The position numbers and the translations under genes are program-made. Source: Branchiostoma floridae (lineage: Eukaryota > Chordata > Leptocardii > Amphioxiformes > Branchiostomatidae). Taken from it: 64,000 bases of DNA. The first letter of the stretch is position 1. Every line of letters begins with the position of its first letter. Below the pieces are notes generated by a model. That model was not told the origin of the DNA. It was given only the letters and a program-made list of their open reading frames with translations, and searched no databases. Location: NCBI RefSeq assembly GCF_000003815.2, contig NC_049981.1, forward strand, positions 21,851,512 through 21,915,511. The letters are read 5' to 3'. Below, one piece after another: positions 11,701-26,700 of the stretch.

Positions 11701-14700
11701 TGAAAGACAACGGAAGCTGTCTAAAACATATGATAGTGAAAGTAGAAGCTGTCTGAAACATCTGACTATTTCTAAATTCTATCAAGTTGCTTGAGTAACT
11801 GTTATCTTGCCTAAAGACAATTATGGAATGATTCTAATTCTAATAGGATCAAATTCTCTGTTGAGGTTCAGACTCAGGGTGCTAGAGCGTGTGTTAGAAT
11901 GGTCTCTTGCTTATGAATCCTGAATTTCAACTCAATCTAATTGATCTAAAGAGACAAGAATCGAAGTTGAGAGGAGTTCAAAGGAATATTTTACAGGCTC
12001 CGATCAGGATCTCTGCTGGATTCTGTCAGACTGCATTCGTTACCTTGACATATGAAATGTTACTCCACTCTTCTTCCCCAAAATGGAGTAGATTGCTTTA
12101 AGATTTTAACAGGGCATAGAGTTCCTGGAGATATCAAGCTGGGAAGTACTTTTGATTTACAAGCAATCTTCTGTTTGTGATGTTTTACTTCCATAGATAG
12201 ACCTTGTTTTCCAGCCTTGTAAATGAACAGCCTGAAATACGGTAAACCTTTCCATCATTTTTGTATGATGCACGTTCTTGTCCGCATGGTTGAAGTGGTT
12301 TTGGATTACAAAATGGAGAAGATTAGGGTATGATCATTAATATCTGACATAAGAAGCATTATCTGTGGACAATGTACATGTATCATCTACATTTGGGAAC
12401 ATCCTGTCATCCAGATATCATCTTGAATCAGATGATTATATCAAAATTCAGCTACCTTGAAACACTGTTCCAACAATCAATGCAACTAATCTAATGATTG
12501 TATTTGGTCAATACTTCTAGTCTGCAGGTTCGCAGTTGCCCAGTTGTGCCATGTTATACCCATGTTTTGTTTGGCGCAACTTACTTTCAAAGTCAGGTTG
12601 CACAGCACAAAGGCCAAAAATAGTGTTACATGTAGGCAGGGGCTAAATCTAGTAAAAGAAGGTCTGTGAATACAGATGCAGGAGATGGTGACTGAATCCT
12701 TGCCAAATAAATATGATAAATCAGAATTCATCATCATCATCCGTTCGTGCTGGTTGCATGGATGAACATGACTCCCTGCCTATACATCCATCCCTATCCT
12801 CCATAACCTAGGGCAGATCTTCTACTGATCGGTAAGCGTCTTTTCGAAGTACTGTTTTACAAGGTCTTCCTACGCTTGTACGTCCAGAATTACATTTATG
12901 ATATCGAGTAGCTTCTAGCCTAAATGATTTTTGCAGTACAGGTACTGTGTACTGTTATGCAGCACTATGTGATACTGCATGGTATACAACACTTATCTGT
13001 ATAACACTTGACAATCATGATACACAGCATTATGTACATTGTAAGACCCACCTTCAACGCACAGAAGATACAGGAGTTCCCCATGCAGGCATGGCCGGAC
13101 AGCTGGCGGAAGCTTCGTCTGAACACATCCAGGTGCCAAAGGACCTGAGCAACACAACAGTGTCTTCATTAGCATTCAATAAATGGTCAACATCTTCCAA
13201 AATATTCCAAGTAATGATCTGATTTGATTTCTTTGGATTGCAAAACGTGGGTCATACACTGGTAGCGGTATGCTGGTGTACTTGTACTTGTACATGAATA
13301 CATGTACATAAATATAGTAATAAGTTATTCACAATTTTCGAATCAAGTACAATAGAAAATTATATAGAATACTGCTTTATTGTATACTGAGACTCATGCA
13401 TGATTAATCCGACTAAGTTATAATACTATATCAAAGTCTAAGTTTTATTTCATATCTCTAATTTCTTAATGCATTCTGTCTAACATTTGCTGCAATACAT
13501 TGTACCATGTACAATTGTTGTTCAACATTGTCATCAATCAATAGTGCAGCACTTAATAAGTGCGATGTAGGACCTACATGTAACAAAATACAACAGTGTC
13601 TTCAAGATATATGTATTCAATTCAACTTCTTTATTACCTTTGCTATAGGGTTATGTTTTAGGTAGCATTCTTGTGACACAGTGTGTTTTATTCATATAAA
13701 ACATTGCAGACAAACAAGAACAAGAAGACTATTACAGTAAAACTCTTTCTCCATCAATCAATCAAACTGTACATGCATATGATTGATCAGACAGGAGACT
13801 TCAACATGCAATAATGGGTAGCAGTCATGTCATGGTTGTATTACATAGTATTACAAAATTTGATCTGTGTTGTAATCTGTAAATATCATTCAAGCTATAA
13901 CATTTTATGCATGTCTTCTACATTGCTATCTATCAGAAATAGTCTGAGACTATAGTGAAATTTTACTTCACATTTAATTCACATTCACATCAACCTTCAA
14001 CAATATACAAAAAACAATGAGCTGCAGGTCAGCTAACGCTATTATTCGTACAATCTTTTTTACCTTTACACACTCACATACACTGTACACATAACACTAG
14101 TTCATCACCTTATCCATGGGGTAACCTATATTCTCTCTCTCTGTCAGTCAGTCTTTTCCAGACTATGACAAACTACGCAAAAGAACTGTTTTTAAAAATG
14201 GGGAGGTTAGGAATATCAAGTTTATGGACGTTGGTTTCAAATTGTAATATCTGATAATATGGCAGTTTGAAATGACCATCCATCAACTTGATATCCTTAA
14301 ATATACCTATTTTGCAAAAACAAGCCTTAGGGATATACATGCAGGTTACCCCGCAGGATAAAGGTGAACTAGTGTTACACAAACATGTCTAGGGGGGGGG
14401 GTAACACAATTCAGAGCAGGTCAAACTGATTTGATGATAAAAACTTTCAACACAGCAAAGCAGAGGCATGACCATGAATCTGAATTATGCTTCTTAACCC
14501 GACCGGCTAAAATAGATTCGTCTGGACCTGACACCACCACGGACCTTTCGCTTACAGATTAGGAACGTGTGACAGCCGGGAATAAAGGGGGCATTTGGCT
14601 TAATGAGGTGCCTGACCTACTTCAAGGCAGTGTAAGCTTCCTTATTACCTGGAGAGGTACGGATACACCTGCGCTCACATCTAAAGGAGTTCAGAAAGGA

Positions 14701-17700
14701 AATGATCGCAAATCCTTGGCTTACTGCAAGGATTATACTAACATGGCTGCTTATGCTAATTAAATAAGATGGCGCTAATGTCTACAGATTTGACATACAA
14801 GTACGTAAAAGGAAAACAATGTGGTAAGATACTTAAGGTGAATCGTACTGGTTTTGTCAACCTGCACTCACAGAGGGAGTTCAGAAAGGAAGAGATCGAG
14901 AATCTGTGGCTTAATGCAAGGATTCTACTAACACAGCTGCTTATGCAACACAATTAATTATGATACTTTTATACTGCTCATAAAGTGTCCATTTGTTATG
15001 TGTCCAAGTGTTATGTGTAACCATCACTCCTGGAAGAGTAGATGTTGCAGATATGAGCTGTCAACAACTAAAGGAGTCAAGAAACAAGAAACAATACTTA
15101 ACTGATACATACAGGTAACCAAGTTCCTGCTTGTCTATGACATTGTGCCTAAAACAAGGTACGTCATTAGTAGCCATGGCTTACTCAGCAGGGTTGGAAA
15201 TACCCACATGCAACATGCAATTTGCAAATTGCTATCTTTAAAGATTTGCAAGTAAAGAAATTCTGAATGTGCAAATCTTGCATAATGAAAAATACTCTAT
15301 CGTGACTGCACTGTGGATGTCTCATACTTTAGTACGGCGCTGCATCACAAGGTTGGCATTACACTACTTCTTTCATCTCCCAGTTTTTTAATGCTTGCAT
15401 CATTGTGTCAAAAATCACCTGCATTCATTTCCTGTACATCCTGGACAGGACATCCCAGTGATGGATTACACGTCATTTCCAAAAGAGCATGAAGTCAGGG
15501 GGCTTTCACAGATGGATGTTTCAAATCCTCGCTCCTGGCTGCCGGGAGGGGCAACCACCTGAGAATTCACTGCTGCTGTCAGAATTATAAACAGTCAATC
15601 TCCCTTACAGTCACAGAAATGCCGCTCCCTTGTATTTCTTCTGTTGGGCAGATCCAAAATGCAACAATCCTTGAAGTTTATAACGACATACAGCTCACCA
15701 GCTCCAGCCAATGAGCCAATCATACAGCTCTAGCAATGAGCCAATCATACAGCTTCAGAATTATAAACAGTTAATCTCCCTTACAGTCACAGAAATGCCG
15801 CTCCCTTGTATTTCTTCTGTTGGGCAGATCCAAAACGCAACAATCCTTGAAGTTTATAACGACAACCACACGGAGCGGCACAGATAGCAGCCTTAATGGC
15901 CGACAGATGTAAGAGCTCGTCATAAACTAGGCCTACAAAATAAGGATTTCTGACAGCATGGAATGGCTTCCTAATGTCAAAATCCATAATCCAAGTCTCA
16001 GGTCTAACATTAGGGCATGCAATGCTTGGCTCAGACTATATTCTTGGATTACCCCCTAAGCCTTCTCCCAGGACTGGCCATCAAGCATCCTAATACTTCT
16101 TGTAAAAGCAATGCATATAAAAGAGAAGTACTTTATATATATTCAGCAAGCATCATCTTGAGGTCTGGATTGACTTGATTTTTTTACCTTAGATGTTCCA
16201 TAATGCTTCCACTCACTAGCTATAAATATAATATACACTGGGATATTGGTATGGCTACAGACATAATCTGAGAGCCCGTTAGAATAGAAGACTCTGCCGA
16301 AATACCAAAAATGTGACTGGATACTCAGCATCACCATTTTTATTGCATACTAAATGGTATAAACTTTACCTTCCTCTTAGCACCCTAACGTAATGCACTG
16401 AAATACTTATTATAATAATCTTTCACTTGTTATCAGAGAGGGAGCAGAACTCAAACACCAGCTTCACTGAACATGGTCAAACAAATGCTAAGTGAAGTTT
16501 ATATTTCAACCTCTCATATAATGTGAAATCAAGTGAATTATCAACTTGATAACACGTAATGCTATTTTCACGTTTATTTGCTGTGGTGACCTACACTGTA
16601 TATTTTGTTGTTTTCTTTACTACAGAAATACTGTCAGAATTGCAACCTTGTGAGACTCAAGTGTTTGGAACACTGCATGAACAGCTAGCATGTTCATTCA
16701 ATCAGATACTTCAGCCAATGAGCCAATCATGCAGCTTCAACCAATCATACAGCTCCAGCCAATGAGCCAATTATACAACTCCAGCCAATGAGCTAATCAT
16801 ACAGCTCCAGCCAATGAGCTAATCATACGGCTCCAGCTAATGAGCCAATCATACAGCTCCAGCCAATGAGCCAATCATACAGTTACTGCCAATGAGCCAA
16901 TCATACAGCTCCAGCCAATGAGCCAATCACAGCTCTAGCTAATGAGCCAATCATACAGCTCCAGCCAACGAGCCAATCATATAGCTTCAGCCATAAATAC
17001 AGCTCCAACCAACTTTCCTGGCCTCTCCACTGAGTTTACGCAATTCACAATCATGCAACTCCTAACCCCAATTATTTGAGTTAATCCACCACTCAACAAG
17101 CACAGCATTTTCCGTCATTCAGCCCCCTTGAAACATGACAAAACTTACATAACTGGGTGGCATCATGTAGCATAATGGTAGGGTGTTTGGCTCAAAGCAC
17201 AGAGGTCCTGGGTTTGATTTCCCTGATATGCTCCATTATTGTGCCCTTGGGAAAGGCACTTCACACAAATTTCCTCACCTCACTCAGGTGTACATGAGCA
17301 CCTAGCTTTGGCTAAGGACGTCCCTCAGATAAATGGAGGGGCCATGTTTGAGGGCAGCCACACAATTAACAAACCAAGCATTCAACATTTTCCTCCAGCC
17401 ATAAAATCAGCAGTACTGCAGTTACTGCTGCCTTTATATGGGCTACAAGAGAATAGTTCAGAAACCTAGCATTACCAGTTTTATTGCATACTAAATGGTA
17501 TCAACTTTACATTCTAGTGCCCTAATGTAATGCACTGAAATACTTAAATCTTCTTTCCAAAGAGGTAGCATCAGGTTCACGGAACAAGTTCAAACAAATG
17601 CTAAGTGAAGTTTACATTTCAACCTCTCATATAATGTGAAATGAAGTGAATAAACATAACTCACAAAACTTACAAAAAATAGATGGTAATGATTCATGAC

Positions 17701-20700
17701 TGGCTATTCATCAAGATCTTGGCACACTGACACAGCTGTCCCTTGTGCTGAGAAAAACATTCATACCATACTGACACAGCTGTCCTTGGTGCTGAAGGAC
17801 ATTCATACTGACACAGCTGTCCTTGGTGCTGAATGACATTTATATTGACACAGCTATCCAAGTGCTCAATGGTATTTATAGAGAAATAGCTGTCTTCCGT
17901 ACTGAATGACATTCATACTGACACAGCTGTCCTTGGTGCTGAAGGACATTCATACTGACACAGCTGTCCCTGGTGCTGACGGACATTCATACTGACACAG
18001 CTGTCCCTGGTGCTGAAGGACATTCATACTGACACAGCTGTCCCTGGTGCTGACGGACATTCATACTGACACAGCTGTCCCTGGTGCTGAAGGACATTCA
18101 TACTGACACAGCTGTCTCTGGTGCTGAAGGACATTCATACTGACACTGCTGTCTCTGGTGCTGAAGGACATTCATACTGACACAGCTGTCCCTGGTGCTG
18201 AAGGACATTCATACTGACACAGCTGTCCCTGGTGCTGACGGACATTCATACTGACACAGCTGTCCCTGGTGCTGAAGGACATTCATACTGACACAGCTGT
18301 CTCTGGTGCTGAAGGACATTCATACTGACACAACTGTCTCTGGTGCTGAAGGACATTCATACTGACACAGCTGTCCCTGGTGCTGAAGGACATTCATACT
18401 GACACAGCTGTCTCTGGTGCTGAAGGACATTCATACTGACACAGCTGTCTCTGGTGCTGAAGGACATTCATACTGACACAGCTGTCTCTGGTGCTGAAGG
18501 ACATTCATACTGACACAACTGTCTCTGGTGCTGAAGGACATTCACACTGACAACATGTCCCTGTTGCTAAATGTCATTCACAAGAAGCCGTCCTTGGTGC
18601 TGAAGGACATTATGACACAGCATTCACACCGAAATAGCTGTCCCTGGTGCAACATGACAATCATACTGTCAAGTGACTGATGTTGACTGATATAAGACAA
18701 ATGGTTAAGAAACAATTTATGATGAAAATGGAAAAAAAACACTAAACATAACTTTGTGGCTGCTGGGAACAAATAGTTTGCCTAGTTTATGATGTGGTTT
18801 ACCACCTTCATGACATATTGCAAATCTGAGATTCCCAATACAGCAGGCACTTGAACATATCATAATCACATTTTACAAGGGTCTTTAAAGCCAAAGCCGC
18901 ATGATCCTATCAAGGCAGGACATCTGGTTGGCTGTGTCATAGTTGTTAACCTGGGCCATTCCCCATTCAGTGGTTAAATATTGACGAGTAGTCAGCAGGT
19001 AAGTGCTATGTCAAATGTTTAAGGTTATATTAGGCCACTCCAATTTAATTTGTTGGTTCTAGGATTTTTAAATTTTTTTTCAAAAAACCCTTAACTGGAA
19101 AGCATTATGATAATGAAGCCTGAGGACCAGGTTTGTGCCTTGGTGCACTCAGTTTTGTGGGGTGAATACAGTTATACTCATGTTTCCTCCCTACCCTCTA
19201 GCGTTATGATGTTGTCCTTCTAAATATATTCACTTTAAAAATCCGAGAACCAAAAAATTAAATTGGTATCATAATGGCCTTATGTTCCCTCCTGGTAATA
19301 AAAAGACAAATGCTGTTCATTCCTATAGTACCTGATAATCATGATGACATGCATCCAGCATTACATTTGTATGTACACGAGCAAACAAGAAAACTATAAT
19401 TACCTCCATGAAATATCTAGTTTTTTAAAACTTATCAATTTATCTCTTGACATCAGTTGTACTTGTAGTAAGCAAAGAGTAAAAAACATTACAGCTTTTG
19501 GTGGCAAATGTGCAGATGTGGGTGTTTGGGGCATGCTTTTTGACAGATTAGCTCAGGAGCTTGGTGTGCGTCACTCCACCATCAGGGAAAGCGGTATAAA
19601 GTGCCTTTCCCAAGGGCACAACACCCCGGCATGGCGAGTAACGAACCCAGGACCAATTGGTTCTGAATCCAACGTTTAGAAGCACCAATAAGCAATGTTG
19701 TCCCTGGAAACTTCAGCCTGCAAGCTTAAGCTTGGCATATTTCAAATCAGCGTGTACCCAGTCCTTCAAGCGACACCCACAAACATGGATCACACACCAG
19801 CCTAGTATATCTCTGACTGACATGCCCCTTCTGTAGCACTGCCTTATGTACTCTTGCTGGACCAGGCAGCAGCTAGGGGCAGTGTTTGAACAAAAATACA
19901 GTCATCAATCGCTACAACTGGATAGGATTACTTCCAGACATTATGAGTGACATCCATCACTCTTATTCAGCAGAACTACATCATATTTTGTACAGTGCAT
20001 CTTATCCAGTTGTAGTGACTGATTGTCTTTTAGATATTGTTTAACTGGAAGTCAAACCTTCACCAAGACTGAGTACATCTTTTGTACATCTGTGTACAGT
20101 GGCTTTGTTTTCAGTGTCTTTGTTACCTTGGCACAATTAATATTAGAGGTACATGTAGTAAGACATACCATAAAGGTATACGTTGTTGTCCTGGGCTTTC
20201 GGATCTGTACCTAGATTATTTCGCAGTATTGTACTTGGTTACACATGTATGTATGTATGTCTACTGAATACAACTTATGCATGAAGACCAGGATTCAGTG
20301 GACTGGGCCTATTCTAGCACACACCTCATCACCTCACCTAGTCCCATCCTCAACAGGAGGGTCGGGGACTATGGGACTATTCTAGCACATCTTTACTAAA
20401 TTATTTTGAAGCAATTATTTGTACTGGGTTGGGTACAGACACGCAGCCTTACCTATACATGTAAAGTAATGTATGTAATACTGAATACAACTTATGCATG
20501 AAGGCCAGGATTCAGTAGACTGGCCTTATTCTAGCCCCTCACCTTTGGCCCTGGTGCCACGGCGGGGCCGCCGAGGTCAGTGTCATCTACATCAATTATT
20601 GATTTTCGTCAGGTGGTTTCAAACTGACGCTGATTGGAGACGAATAATACTTCACTTGATTACTTCGGATTGGATTAACGTTCGACTCAACATTCTTCCA

Positions 20701-23700
20701 TCTCCCGACGAAGCTCGAAGCCTTTCAGTTTCCCCAGTGACCTGGTTGTACAGACCCAGTTATCATGTACAAGAGAGTTTCCAAGATAAATATAGAGGGT
20801 AGCTACAAAGTGAAAAGGTGGCCAGAGCCTTGTGTGTAGGCTGAAAATGCTGATTCTGTTCACTCAACATTGAACCTGTAAACCCAATGATAAAGATATT
20901 TGCTGATTGCTACATACATGTACATACAGAATGCTATTATATTAGTAAGCATATGCAGAGTACACTTGACAATGTAAGAGTCAGGAAAACTTCTAATAGT
21001 GAAACTGTTGTTGTATTCATATTACATGTACTTTTGTAAAATTTTGAATTTGGTTATAGAATTTCAGATTCATGCTCTGAAGACTTGATGTTCCGAACCT
21101 CAAATGCTTTCTGTGCACCTACATTCTCAGGTTAGGAGCAGCAATTTAATATGTTGGTTCAAGGATTTTTAAAGTGAAAATGTAGCAAGCGGACATCATA
21201 AATGCAACAGGCAAGGAAGAAAACTTGAATATGTCCATTCCATATACATGTAACGGAGTGAACCAAGGCATACACCTGGTCCTCGGACTTTGTTTTTTCT
21301 TTTTTTAATCCACGAGCCAACAAATTAAATCAGTGGAGCCCTAGGAGCAGTAATTCCCCAAAGTAAATTTCAATCCCTGAGGCTTTCCTAGGTACTGCTT
21401 TTTTTCTACACAGTCCTTGTATTCTGGATAAGCTATCACCAGGTCATTGTTACATTGTACGGCTAATTGTGGATCTTAATGAACTCAAAGTCAGGCTCAA
21501 TCAGAGACGGAAGGGGAAATGAACCCAAGGATATCGCTAGTTCTTTATTCGTGCCCGGGCTACATATATCTTTTGTTTTAAAAAACAGGGAATTTAGGAG
21601 TATGAAGTTGACAGACGGCGGTTTCAAACAGCAATATTTTGAAAACATGACAATTTGTGTCCACCGTCCATCGACTTGATATTCATTATATGCCCTGATT
21701 TAAAAAACAACAGAAAAAGGTTAGCTCACATATAAAGGTGAACTAGCCTTATACCTCACTGTACAGCAAAGGAGGCGAGCTAATGGTTTCATCACAAATT
21801 TGTCCACACTTGCATCATTCTCCCCCCCCTCCCCGCCAGACAGACTCATTTTCTGCTTCAAGGCGTAAAGAAATTAAATGGCAGCAGTGAAAGTTTGTCG
21901 TGCTCCCACTGCACTACCGCAAAACACAAAGCGTTGATCAACATACCACCATGATGATATAAAGGCCTAAGAAAAACATCATTTGTTTCTGGTTACCCGA
22001 CCAGCCCTTGTAAAAACCTGCCGACCCTAACAGGATGTTCCTGTCAATAAGAGATTTTCTTGCACTATTGAATGAATGGCTTATTTTGTAAATACATCGC
22101 AGCCGGGGAGGCTGAATTACGTATCACTTACAGGCTTAACATTGTATATTTTTAAATCTTCATCCATTAAAATCTGATACACATTAAAATCTGACAAATG
22201 ACAGGAAGGAATAGTACAGCCAGGGCTGCCTCCAGCTTAGAATTTTTTCTGTCCCACACGTTGTTTGGGAGACCATGTTGCTGATTTTTCTAGTAAAACA
22301 TGTCATTTTAATCATTTTAAGCTTATGAAAAGTACATTTTCAACAGTTTCATGTAATTTTGCGTACGGATTGAGTACAATCATTTTCCGTCCCAACAAGC
22401 AAATTTCCATCCCAAGACAGAAGGACGGGTCCTGGAAACAGCCCTGAGCACAGCATACCTTACTTACACCCTTTGATAGTTTATTGTGTTCACAGACAGA
22501 CAGACACGAGAACCCTGACAAAAACATAATCCTCTTGTCAAAGGAAGGTATTAAAAGGTTGCCACGACCGAGGTTCCAAAACGTGATGATGTGAAAGAAA
22601 GAGGAGGTGGAACATTGCCCCGAGGACAAAGTTGGCTCAGATGCAGATATTCAAGGTCTGCGGAAGACGCATGGCAGCCGTCTCCCATCATGTGGCGTGA
22701 ATATAGGATTTGGAACGTTAACCTGACAGTAAAGGATGCCCTGCCAGATGCTAGGGCTGGGTAACGGTACGGTGTACCGGTACAAAACCGTTTTTTTCTT
22801 ATTGGACTGGTCCGGAAAAACCAGACCTGAAAAAATTCGGTGGACCAGATGTTGGACCTATTAGAAAATGAACAGATTATATGATCCGGCATTCACACGT
22901 TCGGGGCTTACCTGTGGAGCAAAATAACAAGTCTAGAGTCTATAGTCATTTCTACCAAGTTTTACAGTCAATAGTACAGACTTGTAGGATTTTAAAACAC
23001 CAGTAGGAGTCGAATACTCCACAAAACAGATTTCTTTGTTGCAAAATGGACCGTTGTTTTGAGTATTTTGGGCGGGGAACTTCAGCAAGAAAACGGGTTA
23101 CAATTTGCAGAATCGTGCAGGTATTCTGTTGCAAAAGTAGCTATTCAAAGAAATGAATAGCATAGCATACCCTACACTATTGACAGGAATGAACAGCCTT
23201 ATACCTTACACCCTTTGCAAAGGATGCTGTGCCAGATGCTGTGCCAGATGCTGTGCCAGGGAACTTCAGCGAGAAAACAGGTTACATTATTTTGCAGAAT
23301 CATGCAGATATTCTGTTGCAAAAGTAGCGGTGATCAATACATGTCAGATACTGGTAAGCTTTTCCCCGCCGAGGTGGTCTTTTGGCCCCAAATTTGTATT
23401 GATTATGGGACTAGGCTGCAGAGGGAAGGTCAAGGAAGGACATTATTGACGTGCAAGTGAAGCCAAGTGCAAGTTTGAACTCACAAGTCATTCTTCTAAT
23501 AAGAAAGGTGTCAAACTTTTGACAAAATAAAACCCCATCTCTACTTGTAATTCCATATTATGTATGATTTTGGAAACAGTCAGTTGCTTGAGTAACTGTT
23601 TTTTTTTGTAAATCTTATTACCTGGATGTCTAACTGTCATCGACCTATACTTGTATTACATCTGACAGCAAATCAAACATGTCAAATACAATAAATGTCT

Positions 23701-26700
23701 CATCATCATCTTCGATACTGATTGACTGTCCGATTTGCTGACTGTTCAATTTGTTGTCAAGAGTCCAAAAGTAACATAAAAATTCTTCAACCTGGTATAG
23801 TGGTACATATTTTCCTTTTGATCACAAACATAAATTAACATATTATATAATTTATAGGAACTTAAGACTAAAAAAACTAATTAATTGAACTGGTCTAATT
23901 CTGCTAGATTTTACATTTTCAAATAAAAATTGACTAAGAAAATTATTCTCCCCCTGACTGAAAGTCATAAGGGTATATTTGATAACCATGAAAAGGAAAT
24001 GAAGTTGTTTAGCTCAAACTCTGACAAGTGCTAATTCAAGCACACAAACACTACCTTGGACCCAGTTTTCAACTACATGTAAACTATCTATCTGCAGGGG
24101 ACAACAACTCAGATCTGTCCTGAGCTATGTAAGAGTGTCCTTACATCAACATAACTGGTGAACTGATTCATTTCATGATTCATATAGACCCTACCTGTTC
24201 CTTCTAACCCCAAAAGTCTCCAGATTAGGCCAAAGTTTTCAAGAAAAAGGGGGATTTTCAAGGACTTTAAGGTGGCACTATCATCATATTCCCATTTCAT
24301 TTTCAAGCCCTCCACTGTGCAACGCAACACTGACGACTGCCCTGAACGGCAGCTTTATTGAAGAGCATCCCTGTCTCAAAGTCAGCATGCAGATTATTAC
24401 ATGTATGTACTCCTGCAGTAGCAGGTATGGAGATTGCTATGGACCTGCTCTCGACTGATCAGCCTGTCATGCCAAGATGAAAAGCCGGAGGTGTGATTGT
24501 CTGCTCCCTAATCTCACGTCGACATGTCGGCTGCCCAAACCCTCAATCTAGCTCTTAGACTACCAGAAAAAATGAATATAGCCAGGGTTGGACATGTCCA
24601 CAGTCTCGGGCAAGTGAAAGTGCTGATCGAGCAAGTGCATGTTGTACCCTACTAGCCCCATCGGGCAAGTAAGACTTTTCAATGAGTGAGATTTTAATAT
24701 ACTTGTTACTTTGCACATTCATGGCATCAAGCATCTGTCAATGCATAAAAATGGAGAACACTATAAAAGAATTCCAGTATACTAGAAGTGAAAATATATA
24801 GAAAAACTTATCTTAATTTTGGACAAGTGAAAAGTTGGTTCGGGCAAGTAAATTTTTTTAATGTACATTTTGTACTTGCCCAATAGGACAAGAGAATTTT
24901 AGAAAACTTGTCCAACCCTGATATAGCTTTATTTGATTTCACAAACTGAGTTTCCGGCAATCTATGGTAAATGGTTTGTTTTCTAAGTATCCATACTGAT
25001 CAATGATAATGTAATATGATACACAGGTCAATCAGGAAAAAAAAACGATGATATGATACTAATACAATATGTATCAGACTATATAGGAAATGGCCTCTTC
25101 CCTATGACCAATATTAACTCAATCTGCATGCAGGATTGAAGCCAGAATGAATTTGCAGTTATTGCAAAAATCAAACAATTACACAATTTAGTTAATATGC
25201 ACATTACATAGTATTACATGTTCTTGGTCATGTACAATAGAACCAATAATTATTAGGATGCATAGTTAGTGTAAACTGATACTCAAATTGACAATATTTT
25301 TACCTCTGTGAATGTTTTATATTGTTATTATCTGCCTGTCTGTTTTTGCAATTCATATGCAGGACACATTTCACCTCAGAGTGAAAGAAACTTGCACTAA
25401 ATTATGCTGACTACAAAAATCCAGAAACACAGACAAACACACAAACAAACAGACACACCCAAAACTATATCTCCATTTTTTATGGAGACAATAAACTCAC
25501 GTACATGTATATGTGCATGACAATAATGTAGATGTGCTATCTTCCAATTCTTGCTACCATCATGATTATTCATCCGACCAAACAAATTGGAGTCTACTAG
25601 CTCGAGGCTTGAATCCAAACAAAGTCTGGTAATATTTGACTCTGACTTGCACTAAATAAACACATAAGACATGTAAATGTTGATCTTCCGATTCTTGCTA
25701 CCATCATGACTATTCATCCAGCCAAACAAATTGGAGTCTACTAGCTCGGGGCTTGAATCCAAACAATGTCTGGTAATATTTGAATCTGCTTGGCATGCAC
25801 TAAATAAACTCTAAATATTTCACATAAGACATGTAGATGTGCAATCTTCCAAATTCTTGCTACCAAAATGACTATTCATCCAGCCAAACAAATTAGAGTC
25901 TACTAGCTCGGGGCTCGAATCCCAAACGAAGTCTGGACATATTTGACTCGTGACTTAACACTAGCATCACCAAGATGCAGATCTCCTCTGTCAGGGCCCG
26001 GGAGAACGCTATCAGTCACCGTTATTACTTCCCGCATTGTAGTCACACATGGCTGACAACACAGGCACGATTGTGATCTAACCCGAGAGTGTTGCGCATT
26101 TCTGACGGTATGCCTATCCATCACCTTCGCCAATCAAGGTAGGCATGCAAGATGAACATCTAATTAAGTGTCGTTATGTTCTCTCGAGGAACGGGGGACC
26201 ATAATTGGCAACATGTCACGCAATGCATCAACATTCCGAGCTATATAAGGAGTTGTGCAAAGGTGAACGTACAGCCGACTAGGACAAGGATTACAGTGGA
26301 AGTAAGCTTGTGAGGAAATTTGCAAAAAGCGCCTTTCCCAAAAGGCACAACATACACGTAATAGCATATCACGGGACTTGAACCTAGGACCTCTGGGCTT
26401 TTGAGTCAAACACCCTTACCGTTACACCACGCGATGCCACGATATACAGCCAGATGTGGTGATGGGCTGTTTCCTTCAAGTTTGTGAATAAATCAGTTAC
26501 TTCCATTCAGGGATGAAGGATTGAACTGCCAAATTCCACCCATCCATTTCAAGATGTATCCTTCCATCGCGCCAGGAGCTGAGCAATGGGAATTTTCCCA
26601 ATTACACACTCAAGCTCAATCTATCAAACTGCACAAGACAGACACACGGGCAAGTGGAAAGTTTAACCCTCAGCTTCTGTATGAGGGTTTGCAAGCCCTT

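Larger units (their letters stand above)
7256..13051 (-). other. Intron 2 (5.8 kb, repeat-rich)
   Basis: Between exons 2 and 3. It holds family-B elements (7283-7445, 8678-8900), a tRNA-like SINE (7560-7785), a 200-bp tandem duplication (9001-9372), a CAGGG-family fragment (9450-9542), family-A copies (9756-9934, 10740-10912), a SINE-B (10154-10356), a SINE-A (10385-10685) and a CAGGGTTGGACAAGT element (11047-11370). At 7786-8677 there are overlapping ORFs up to 112 codons (for example 8064-8402 plus) with no similarity I recognise. The stretch 11371-13051 shows no definable element apart from a CAAGTTGCTTGAGTAACTG motif at about 11783. Confidence 0.75.
16325..17651. repeat. Direct repeats of about 200 bp flanking the CCAAT array and a SINE-B
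   Basis: 16325-16541 and 17466-17651 share TTTTATTGCATACTAAATGG, TAATGCACTGAAATACTT, ACAAATGCTAAGTGAAGTTT and CAACCTCTCATATAATGTG. They bracket the 26-bp minisatellite and a plus-strand SINE-B, so this 1.3-kb block may have grown by duplication. Confidence 0.85.

Noticed and set aside
17724-18670. CRISPR-like regular repeats
   Set aside because: Units are directly contiguous with no unique spacers and the context is a eukaryotic intron; this is a minisatellite. The same applies to 33183-34357.
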